A DNA stretch of 7,874 nt, from NCBI GenBank assembly GCA_041485845.1, contig JBGPKH010000429.1, positions 1 through 7,874 of the forward strand. The letters are read 5' to 3'. A model generated the notes under the pieces. The model saw only the letters and a program-made list of their open reading frames with translations, did not search any database and was not told the DNA's origin. This stretch comes from OMOG01 sp041485845 (GTDB taxonomy: Bacteria > Acidobacteriota > Terriglobia > Bryobacterales > Bryobacteraceae). A program made the translations under genes and the position numbers. Shown here piece after piece: positions 1-4,965 of the stretch. Positions within the stretch are counted from its first letter, which is position 1. Each line of letters begins with the position of its first letter.

Positions 1-16
1 AACAAAAAGATTGACG

Positions 17-141
17 GATGCCGATCACTCCATCATGATAAGAACAGCCCAGCGTCGCTTCGCTCCGACGGTGATCGGCATCACTCGGAATGGTGATCGC
101 CATCAAATCGTAATGAGTGATCGGCATCGCCGGAATACGCA
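17..141. mobile_element. IS21-like terminal repeat remnant
   Basis: Three same-strand copies of a box close to GTGATCGGCATC start at 71, 93 (one mismatch, GTGATCGCCATC) and 117. Each is followed by a similar TCGGAAT/CGGAAT tail. A perfect inverted copy, GATGCCGATCAC, lies at 17-28. Repeated boxes of this kind, ending near GGAATACGCA, resemble from memory the multiple terminal transposase-binding repeats that IS21-family elements carry at their ends. No istA or istB coding sequence is visible, so this is either the end of an element whose genes lie left of the window or a solo remnant. The exact boundary and any target duplication cannot be determined. Confidence 0.5.
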
Positions 142-171
142 GCGTTCGGCCAGTATTTCTCAGAACTATTA

Positions 172-203
172 TTAGCCACCGATGAACACCGATGAACACG
201 GAT
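172..203. repeat. Short GATGAACAC tandem repeat
   Basis: Two adjacent copies of the 10-mer GATGAACACC/G begin at 181 and 191, followed by a third partial GAT, inside an ATTAGCCACC context. From memory, the similar motif AGCCACAGATGAACACAGAT recurs in intergenic DNA of many environmental bacteria. Its function is unknown, and it marks a repeat-rich, non-coding strip. Confidence 0.5.
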
Positions 204-212
204 AGAAAACAC

Positions 213-260
213 CAGTGTCCATTTGCCCAGTTATTCCTTGGACACTGCACTAGACTAGTG
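213..260. repeat. Two adjacent small dyads
   Basis: CAGTGTCCA at 213-221 is perfectly complementary to TGGACACTG at 239-247, giving a 9-bp stem with a 17-nt loop. It is followed immediately by the 13-bp palindrome CACTAGACTAGTG at 248-260. Neither is followed by a T-run, so an intrinsic terminator is unlikely. A protein-binding site or a mobile-element scar are alternatives. Confidence 0.4.
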
Positions 261-261
261 G

Positions 262-652
262 TTCCCGTCTGACCGGCGGCAGTCTCAAGCGGGGTGGGGT
301 TCACAGGGTTGTTGGACTTGTGGAACATTATTCCTGGGAAGTCCCATCACATCCACTTGGCCGTCTAACTCCGACTCGCAGACCTACTCAGCCCTCACCG
401 AGTACGTTGGCATTGGGAACGGATCATCGCCGCCGCAAATTGCCCGAGGCCAAGCAGCCGTTGAATCCCGATCACATCAGGGGCCACTACATGGCCGTTT
501 CACGCCCTGTCGATATGCACGGCGGCGGGATGTCCCTGGAGGTATGCGCGACCAGTACTCGCGCAACCAATTGTGTCTACCGGCCGCACTGGTAACCTTC
601 CGACGTAAGGCTCAAACCGGGGCTTTCCGGCAACCACCTCTCCAAAGAAGCG
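262..652. other. Intergenic stretch, no convincing gene
   Basis: A 91-codon open frame runs from 320 to 595 on the plus strand, but it has biased composition (Pro, Thr, Arg, His), no recognisable family and no good ribosome-binding site, so I do not call it a gene. The stretch does contain the left copy of the direct repeat described separately. Nothing else was recognised. Confidence 0.5.
331..461 (+). repeat. Direct repeat, left copy (flanks HNH module)
   Basis: The core at 411-461 matches 1433-1483 at 49 of 51 positions by eye, with differences at 419 and 431. A second block at 331-360 resembles 1408-1438. Between the two blocks this copy carries about 50 extra bases (361-410) bounded by TTGG on each side, which the right copy lacks. 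The pair brackets the small-protein/HNH module. The core is open in more than one frame, including one giving HWERIIAAANCPRPSSR in both copies, so it may be a remnant of a coding sequence of unknown kind. Confidence 0.75.
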
Positions 653-658
653 TATAAT
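653..658 (+). promoter_or_regulatory. TATAAT -10 box, possibly leaderless
   Basis: A perfect TATAAT ends six bases before the ATG at 665. A start site about seven bases downstream of the hexamer would fall on or next to that ATG, the geometry of leaderless transcripts. There is no convincing Shine-Dalgarno sequence between them (only AAGAAG further upstream), and no good -35 hexamer at 16-18 bp. Confidence 0.45.
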
Positions 659-664
659 GCATCC

Positions 665-922
665 ATGGCTACCACGAGCTATCTGGACCGCTTGCTGGAA
701 CCGCTGACCGAGGCTTTCACACCGAAGATGGCTTCAGTTCTCCTGGAACTCCGCGCCGACTCCGAAGTGGAGGCCCACATCGGCGAGTTGCGGCGGAAGG
801 CCAATGACGGAACACTCACACCAGCGGAAGATGCAGAGTACAAGGATTTCGTTGAGGCCGTCGATCTGATTTCAATCATGCAGGCAAAGGCGCGCCGTTT
901 CCTCGCCAAACAATCCGCTTAG
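665..922 (+). CDS. Small helical protein paired with HNH nuclease
   Basis: This encodes an 85-residue soluble, mostly helical protein with no signal peptide or membrane segment. It begins MATTSYLDRLLEPLTEAF, and residues about 33-68 contain an acidic/basic amphipathic region with the turn LTPAEDAEY. I recall similar small conserved proteins encoded directly before small HNH nucleases in Acidobacteria and Cyanobacteria, but no defined function. The stop is separated from the next start by one base, so the two are almost certainly co-transcribed and translationally coupled. An antitoxin, immunity or accessory role for the nuclease is plausible from the arrangement only. The start at 665 is chosen because a TATAAT box lies just upstream and the protein length looks complete. 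An open frame on the opposite strand (679-909) is taken as a shadow. Confidence 0.75.
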   Translation: MATTSYLDRLLEPLTEAFTPKMASVLLELRADSEVEAHIGELRRKANDGTLTPAEDAEYKDFVEAVDLISIMQAKARRFLAKQSA

Positions 923-923
923 C

Positions 924-1328
924 ATGGATCCAAGTTTACGGGAGGTTGTTCGAAGGCGTGCTGGCAACGCGTGTGAGTATTGCCGCATGCCGCAGGAGGG
1001 GACGCCTCTTATTCCTTTCCATGTCGAACACATCGTATCGAGGCAGCACGGTGGCGCCGACGATCCCAGTGGCCTCGCACTCGCTTGCGACCGCTGCAAC
1101 GCGTACAAAGGGCCGAACCTCACGAGCATCGATCCCGAGACGCGCACTGTGGCGGCATTGTTCAATCCGCGTGGAGACGCCTGGAGCGATCGCTTTGTCG
1201 TCCGAGGCGGACACATTCTCGGCCTGACGCCCACAGGTCGCGCGACGGTCCGCCTGCTCAACATGAACGCCCCACGGCGCATGGAACTCCGCAAAGTATG
1301 TCTACGGGAGGCTGAGTGGCGATCATGA
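924..1328 (+). CDS. HNH endonuclease family protein
   Basis: This encodes a 134-residue cytoplasmic protein of the HNH (beta-beta-alpha-metal) nuclease fold. Two CxxC knuckles (C17-x2-C20 in CEYCRMPQE and C55-x2-C58 in CDRCNAYKG) should bind structural zinc. The catalytic-type His is H36 in the motif VEHIVSRQHGG, and N59 occupies the last position of the HNH signature. The C-terminal half (GPNLTSIDPETR, then LFNPRGDAW, then GLTPTGRATVRLLNMN) matches the arrangement I remember for small free-standing HNH proteins of this type. The expected middle Asn, 14 residues after H36, is Gly50 (DDPSGLALAC), which is unusual and could lower activity. Translation probably depends on coupling, because the ATG follows the upstream stop by one base without its own ribosome-binding site. 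The cellular substrate is unknown; defence, toxin and mobile-element roles are all possible. Confidence 0.85.
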   Translation: MDPSLREVVRRRAGNACEYCRMPQEGTPLIPFHVEHIVSRQHGGADDPSGLALACDRCNAYKGPNLTSIDPETRTVAALFNPRGDAWSDRFVVRGGHILGLTPTGRATVRLLNMNAPRRMELRKVCLREAEWRS

Positions 1329-1407
1329 AGGTCCAACATTGCGGGCAGCGAGGCTGCCGGAATGGAACCGCCGCCGCTAGCCTTTTCTGGGCTGCTGTCC
1401 ACGATAA

Positions 1408-1483
1408 ATCCTGGTTAAGTCCCCATCACATCCATTGGGAGCGGATCATCGCGGCCGCAAATTGCCCGAGGCCAAGCAGCCGT
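1408..1483 (+). repeat. Direct repeat, right copy (flanks HNH module)
   Basis: This is the right-hand partner of the repeat at 331-461. The core 1433-1483 is 49/51 identical to 411-461, and 1408-1438 resembles 331-360. It lacks the 50-bp internal segment of the left copy. It begins about 80 bp after the HNH stop. A 60-codon frame starting at 1325 (ATGA overlap with the HNH stop) runs through it to 1507, but its sequence has no family resemblance and it is not called as a gene. Confidence 0.75.
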
Positions 1484-1672
1484 ACGCGCTTCTGCCAGCC
1501 GATTTAGATCCACGAGCCAAAAGGCCCCTTTAGCCACCCCGCCCGCACCGCCACAACTAACAACCCCAAATCACACTCCAACAAAAACCAAGCCGCGCAT
1601 TTTTCGTGCGTACTATCTTGCTTTTCTTCAATCCCTTACGAGGTCCTCCCCGGAAAACGTGATTCGCCCGAT
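1484..1672. other. Intergenic, pyrimidine/CA-rich, no gene seen
   Basis: This stretch lies between the direct repeat and a predicted promoter. It is C- and A-rich around 1525-1600, with no open frame worth calling, no tRNA-like fold and no obvious terminator. GC content falls noticeably compared with the flanking genes. Confidence 0.5.
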
Positions 1673-1701
1673 TTCACAGTCACGTGTTTTGAAAATATAG
1701 T
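1673..1701 (+). promoter_or_regulatory. Predicted sigma70-type promoter
   Basis: TTCACA (1673-1678, five of six matches to TTGACA) is separated by 17 bp from TATAGT (1696-1701, five of six to TATAAT), in a locally AT-rich context. Transcription would start near 1708 and run rightward into the mini-ORF, the twin dyads and the hairpin-unit array. It is the best promoter-like sequence found in the window, yet no recognised protein gene follows within 950 bp. Confidence 0.55.
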
Positions 1702-1780
1702 GTAATCCACTCATCCTTTGAGGCTTAATGCGGCTTTTTGCCCGTCGTGTGAGCCTGTTTTTTGGTGACGGTGAGTTATG

Positions 1781-1876
1781 ATGGAATCAAAGGGGAAGAA
1801 ACGCGGCTCAGTTCAGTCCAAGGTTCTTCTGCTAAACCCGGTCAAATTGACCGGCCCTGTACTTGTAAGATACTGA
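1781..1876 (+). CDS. Possible mini-ORF / leader peptide
   Basis: A short frame begins with tandem ATGs at 1778 and 1781 and ends at TGA 1874-1876, giving 31-32 residues that start M(M)ESKGKKRGSVQSK and end LTGPVLVRY. The downstream ATG is preferred because GGTGAG (1770-1775) sits five bases before it; GGTGA at 1764-1768 suits the first ATG. The frame lies about 70 bases downstream of the predicted promoter. Its last third is encoded by the first CCGGTCAAATTGACCGG dyad, giving residues NPVKLTG. The peptide is basic and has no recognised family. It could be a leader peptide for an attenuation-type control, a small protein, or chance. Confidence 0.25.
   Translation: MESKGKKRGSVQSKVLLLNPVKLTGPVLVRY
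1834..1854. repeat. Twin dyad, copy 1
   Basis: CCGGTCAAATTGACCGG at 1838-1854 is a palindrome of 8-bp arms around one central A. With the preceding AAAC it is repeated identically at 1898-1918, exactly 64 bp downstream. Unlike the second copy, the symmetry stops at 8 bp because CCC rather than GG follows. It may be an operator half of a two-site arrangement or an RNA hairpin overlapping the end of the mini-ORF. Confidence 0.7.
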
Positions 1877-1896
1877 TTCTAATCGAATGGAAATTC

Positions 1897-1923
1897 AAAA
1901 CCCGGTCAAATTGACCGGGTTTT
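1897..1923. terminator. Twin dyad, copy 2: bidirectional terminator-like hairpin
   Basis: This is a perfect 27-bp palindrome with 13-bp arms (AAAACCCGGTCAA and its complement) around one central A, followed by CCTTTT. As RNA it would give a 12-bp stem with a 3-nt loop. Because the outer arms are A4 and T4, it would look like an intrinsic terminator on both strands. It could end the short transcript from the promoter near 1700. A protein-binding operator is the alternative, given the identical dyad 64 bp upstream. Confidence 0.6.
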
Positions 1924-1942
1924 CCTTTTGGGGAGACATGTT

Positions 1943-2350
1943 ATGGACCTGAAAAAAAAGAACGGAGGACACCCTCAGGGAACCCATGTGGGACGTAAAC
2001 TATTCCAGCGCTTACCAGGAGACGACAGAAGCATCACTCTCCGCCAGGAAGCTTGTGACGCAAACCTGCCAAAAACCCCTCCATTTGCGTCACAAAACTT
2101 CGACTCCTTTCCGCAACCCACAGAAACAGAGGAACTTAAAACGTCATGTTTGACAACTCGACACACCCGGACTATTTGCGTCACAACGGCGCTTTCGCCC
2201 CTCCCCAAGCGGTTCCTCCCAGCACCCTCGATCTCCGCCAGAATCCGGGAGACGCATCGGGAGACGCAAATTCCCAAAAAAACCCACTATTTGCGTCTCC
2301 CGATTTCGAGCCATCGCCGCAACTTTCAGAAACAGAGTAACTTAGAGTGA
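1943..2350 (+). other. Doubtful open frame running into the hairpin array
   Basis: An ATG at 1943 has a good ribosome-binding site (GGGGAGA at 1930-1936, six bases away) and opens a 135-codon frame beginning MDLKKKNGGHPQGTHVGRK. From about codon 31 onward the frame simply translates the repeat units, with low-complexity, Thr/Pro/Arg-rich sequence, so most of it cannot be a normal protein. A second frame, ATG 1986 to TGA 2153 (55 codons, starting MWDVNYSSAYQETTEASLSA), also has an AGGGA before it. Either could be the truncated 5' end of a gene disrupted by the array. No family is recognised. Confidence 0.2.
2038..2186. repeat. Hairpin repeat unit 1
   Basis: The unit opens with TCTCCGCCAG, then arm TTGTGACGCAAA (2053-2064), a 19-nt A/C-rich loop, and the perfect complement TTTGCGTCACAA (2084-2095). 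About 80 bp follow with the shared text CAGAAACAGAGGAACTTA (2121-2138). The unit ends in a second identical right arm, TTTGCGTCACAA (2175-2186). The same order of elements recurs in units 2 and 3. Confidence 0.8.
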
Positions 2351-2392
2351 CGCGAATAATAACTTCATATACTCGAAAGTTTTGCGTCACCC
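2232..2392. repeat. Hairpin repeat unit 2
   Basis: The unit starts with the same TCTCCGCCAG. The hairpin is a perfect 16-bp stem, ATCGGGAGACGCAAAT (2256-2271) with ATTTGCGTCTCCCGAT (2289-2304), around a 17-nt loop. The left arm is partly duplicated just upstream (CGGGAGACGCA at 2246-2256). The linker carries CAGAAACAGAGTAACTTA and then GTGACGC (2347-2353). This pairs with GCGTCAC (2384-2390) inside the terminal right-arm copy, forming an additional stem that unit 1 and unit 3 do not show in full. Confidence 0.8.
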
Positions 2393-2401
2393 GGCGGTGC
2401 A

Positions 2402-2550
2402 CTTCCCGAAATCCGGGAGGCGCATCTTACGAAAAAAGTCCTCCAGATGCGCCTCCCGATTTCGAACCCCCTCAGCAACCCAAACAAACAGAGGAGCTTA
2501 GAACGTCACGAATAATAACTTCACACACCCGAAATATTTGCGCCTCCCGG
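2402..2550. repeat. Hairpin repeat unit 3
   Basis: The hairpin is a perfect 14-bp stem, CGGGAGGCGCATCT (2414-2427) with AGATGCGCCTCCCG (2445-2458), around a 17-nt loop. The linker is collinear with that of unit 2 without indels and shares the box GAATAATAACTTCA (2354-2367 and 2510-2523). The unit ends with TGCGCCTCCCGG (2539-2550), perfectly complementary to CCGGGAGGCGCA at 2413-2424. Stem bases that differ from units 1 and 2 differ on both arms. Confidence 0.8.
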
Positions 2551-2559
2551 GTCGGACCT

Positions 2560-2627
2560 CCCCAACCCCCGGGCCCTGGCCCCCGGCCCTTGGCCCCCCG
2601 ACCCCCGGCCCCGGGCCTCGGTTCCCC
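2560..2627 (-). other. C-rich tract, minus-strand G-quadruplex potential
   Basis: Nine runs of three to six C lie within 68 bp (for example 2566-2570, 2580-2584, 2594-2599, 2602-2606), separated by spacers of two to four bases except before the last run. The minus strand therefore satisfies the usual G-quadruplex pattern more than once, and several GGGCCC/CCCGGG palindromes overlap. It lies 50-117 bp upstream of the GH20 start, in what should be its promoter or 5' leader. Confidence 0.5.
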
Positions 2628-2676
2628 GGTTCGGCGGCGAAGTGATTTTGTCGAATGAGCGTGTCAAAGTAGGGCT

Positions 2677-4965
2677 ATGCAGTTAACGCGTGTTGCTCTC
2701 CTGATCCTGCCCGTGGCGATTTGCGCCGTGGCGGCTCCTCTGTCTCCGCTGGGGGCTCGCGGTTACGCCGTGTTGCCCGCGCCGCAACTCGTCACCCTGG
2801 GTGGCTCGGACTTCCGATTCGGCGCCGGTTGGAGCGTCGAGCGAAAAGGCGTTGCCGCCGCGGACGCCGCTGTCACCAGCTTGAGCGAGGGACTGAGCTC
2901 GCGGTTTCATATCGCACCGTCCCGCACGGCGCAAAGCGGCACGGTCACGCTGGTGCTGGCGCCGGGATCGGTCAGCATCGGGGATGCGCTCGACTCCGAC
3001 AAACAGGCCATCGCCGAGCAGGCGTATAAGATCGACCTGCGCCCCACCGCCATCACGGTCGCGGCCAATGCCGCCCCCGGCCTTTTTTATGGCGTACAGA
3101 CGCTGCTCCAACTGATCCAGCCGCGCGATGGCGGGCTCTGGCTGCCGGAAGGGCAGATCGTGGATTGGCCCGATCTCCGCCTGCGCCAGATCTACTGGGA
3201 CGATGCGCACCACCTGGATCGTCCCGAGGCGCTCCGCAACGCCATCCGGCAGGCCGCTTTCTATAAGATCAACGGCTTCGCGCTCAAGCTGGAAGGCCAC
3301 TTCCAATACCGCAGCGCGCCTTCGATCGTGGAACCGTACGCGCTCACACCCGCCGAGCTGCAATCGCTCACGGACTACGGGCTGAAATACCACGTGCAGC
3401 TCATTCCGTACCTAGACGGTCCCGGGCACATCGCGTTCATCCTGAAGCACCCGGAATACGCCAAGCTGCGCGAATTTCCGGATAGCAACTATGAAGCTTG
3501 CGCGGTCAATCCCGATACTTACAAAATGTTCGAGGGGATGTTTCAGGACCTGTTGAATGCCAACCGAGGCATAAAGTACTTCTACCTTTCCACGGATGAA
3601 GCGTACTACGTTGGACTGGCCAACAACCAGCAGTGCGACGAAGCCGCGCGCGCCAAAGAACTCGGGAGCGTGGGCAAGCTGCTGGCCGAGTTCGTCACCA
3701 AGACCGCCGGCTGGCTGCACGGCCACGGCCGCGAAGTAGTCTTCTGGGGCGAGTTTCCGATGAAACCCGGCGACATCGATGCGCTGCCCTCCTACATGAT
3801 TAACGGCGAAGTTTATGGTCCCGAGTTCGATCCGGTTTTCAAGAAGCATGGCATCCGCCAGACGATTTACGTCTCGACGCAAGGCGAGGAGCGGCACTTC
3901 CCCGGATATTTCCCGCCGCCGCCGGAACAGCGCCTGCATCCGGAGACGCGCCCCCGTCTGACGTCCCGGGTGGAAGAGACCATCCACAAGATTTCTACCG
4001 ATGCGGCGCGTCAGAACGCCGATCTCATGGGCGTAGTGAATGCCGGTTGGGCGGATGCCGGCTTGCACCCGGAGACCTTTTGGCTGGGGTACGCCGCCGG
4101 AACCGCCGCGGCGTGGCATCCCGGCGCAGGCGATGCCGAGGAAGCCATGAGCAACTTCTATCGGCTCTTCTATGGCTGGCACGCGGTGGACGTGGAGCGG
4201 CTGTACCGCTTGATGAGTTCCCAGGCGCAGTTCTGGAGCGACAGTTGGGAGACCGGTCCCTCAAAGTCGCGCAAGCCGATCTGGGGGAACTCGAACCGCA
4301 TCTATAGTCCCCGGCAGCCGGCACGCGACCAGCTCATCCCGCTGCCGCCCGCGCCCACCGCGGAGCTGAAATACAACTCCACCTGGAGGAAAGACAATGC
4401 GCGACGGCTCGAGCTCGCCGCCGGGCTAATGCACCAGAACGACGAGCTGCTCGATCTGCTGCGCCAGAATCTCCGGCAGGCCGATTTCAACCGGTACAAC
4501 CTGGAGGTTTTGCTTTCCGTGGCGCAGGTGCTCCGCCAGAACCTGACGATGCTGGCCGCGTTGGGCCGCATGGACACACTGCTTGATTCCGCGCAGGAAG
4601 CCGCGGCGAAGGGCGAGGCTGGCGCAGCAGTGGAGGCGGTAGACCAGGCGCTCCATCTCGCGCGCGCGATCCGCAAGGAGCGCAACACGGTGCTGCGCGA
4701 CGTCACGCAGGTCTGGTCCCAGAGCTGGTACCCGAGGGTTGCCGAGGCGAACGGGCGCAAGTTCTTGCATGAGCTGGACGATGTGAAAGACCATCCCGGG
4801 GATCGGACCGTGGACCTCAGCTACATGATCGAGCGCGAGTTTCTGTTGCCGTTCGGCGAGTGGGTCAACCAGGTGCGCGAGGCGCGCAACCAGTACGCGC
4901 GGGCGCACAATCTATCCATGGATAACCAGGCCTTCGACTGGAAGGATGCACACGATGTTCAATAA
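2677..4965 (+). CDS. Secreted GH20-like beta-N-acetylhexosaminidase
   Basis: This encodes a 762-residue exported protein. Residues 1-20 form a Sec signal peptide (hydrophobic ALLILPVAICAVA, likely cut near A19/A20). Residues about 30-150 match the alpha/beta domain that precedes GH20 barrels (LPAPQ, then APGLFYGVQTLLQLIQ). Residues about 165-485 match the GH20 TIM barrel: LRLRQIYWDDAHH, AAFYKINGFALKLEGHF, HVQLIPYLDGPGH, then D307-E308, REVVFWGEFPM and NAGWAD. D307 and E308 correspond to the Asp that positions the substrate N-acetyl group and the general-acid Glu. The usual HxGGDE context is YLSTDE here, and the HLTDDQGWR-type segment is KLEGHFQYR, so substrate preference may be altered. Residues about 560-760 are a long helical, charged C-terminal extension. 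Expected role: release of terminal GlcNAc/GalNAc from glycans in the periplasm or outside. The ATG has no well-spaced ribosome-binding site. The gene overlaps the next by 11 bp. Opposite-strand frames of 236 and 256 codons are shadows. Confidence 0.85.
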   Translation: MQLTRVALLILPVAICAVAAPLSPLGARGYAVLPAPQLVTLGGSDFRFGAGWSVERKGVAAADAAVTSLSEGLSSRFHIAPSRTAQSGTVTLVLAPGSVSIGDALDSDKQAIAEQAYKIDLRPTAITVAANAAPGLFYGVQTLLQLIQPRDGGLWLPEGQIVDWPDLRLRQIYWDDAHHLDRPEALRNAIRQAAFYKINGFALKLEGHFQYRSAPSIVEPYALTPAELQSLTDYGLKYHVQLIPYLDGPGHIAFILKHPEYAKLREFPDSNYEACAVNPDTYKMFEGMFQDLLNANRGIKYFYLSTDEAYYVGLANNQQCDEAARAKELGSVGKLLAEFVTKTAGWLHGHGREVVFWGEFPMKPGDIDALPSYMINGEVYGPEFDPVFKKHGIRQTIYVSTQGEERHFPGYFPPPPEQRLHPETRPRLTSRVEETIHKISTDAARQNADLMGVVNAGWADAGLHPETFWLGYAAGTAAAWHPGAGDAEEAMSNFYRLFYGWHAVDVERLYRLMSSQAQFWSDSWETGPSKSRKPIWGNSNRIYSPRQPARDQLIPLPPAPTAELKYNSTWRKDNARRLELAAGLMHQNDELLDLLRQNLRQADFNRYNLEVLLSVAQVLRQNLTMLAALGRMDTLLDSAQEAAAKGEAGAAVEAVDQALHLARAIRKERNTVLRDVTQVWSQSWYPRVAEANGRKFLHELDDVKDHPGDRTVDLSYMIEREFLLPFGEWVNQVREARNQYARAHNLSMDNQAFDWKDAHDVQ
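4940..4945 (+). promoter_or_regulatory. Ribosome-binding site deciding the start at 4955
   Basis: GGAAGG lies nine bases before ATG 4955 but touches the in-frame ATG at 4946. The spacing favours 4955, giving MFNKTAILLLTLAWAASAAE, a cleaner signal peptide. The site lies inside the end of the GH20 gene, consistent with translational coupling. Confidence 0.65.

Noticed and set aside
320..595. 91-codon plus-strand open frame
   Set aside because: It has biased composition, no family, no ribosome-binding site, and overlaps the direct repeat. It is open by chance in GC-rich DNA.
1344..1358. GGCAGC-GAG-GCTGCC hairpin just after the HNH gene as a terminator
   Set aside because: The stem is only six pairs and no T-run follows. 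It is too weak to call a terminator.
411..1483. Integron-type gene cassette with attC sites
   Set aside because: The flanking repeats lack the paired RYYYAAC/GTTRRRY core arrangement and the imperfect inverted symmetry of attC sites.
1325..1507. 60-codon frame with an ATGA overlap to the HNH stop
   Set aside because: The overlap looks operon-like, but the sequence is Cys/His/Trp-scattered without a family, and it ends in the repeat that also occurs at 411-461. It is probably a repeat read-through.
2037..2552. CRISPR array
   Set aside because: Only three units, 155-206 bp apart, with palindromic arms that differ between units and conserved rather than unique linkers. No cas genes are seen.
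924..2552. IscB/OMEGA-type system (HNH protein plus structured RNA)
   Set aside because: The HNH protein is a 134-aa free-standing form without RuvC or bridge-helix parts, and the hairpin array starts about 700 bp away behind its own promoter.
2683..4182. Minus-strand frames of 236 and 256 codons opposite the GH20-like gene
   Set aside because: They mirror the codon bias of the coding strand, with no recognisable domain or ribosome-binding site.
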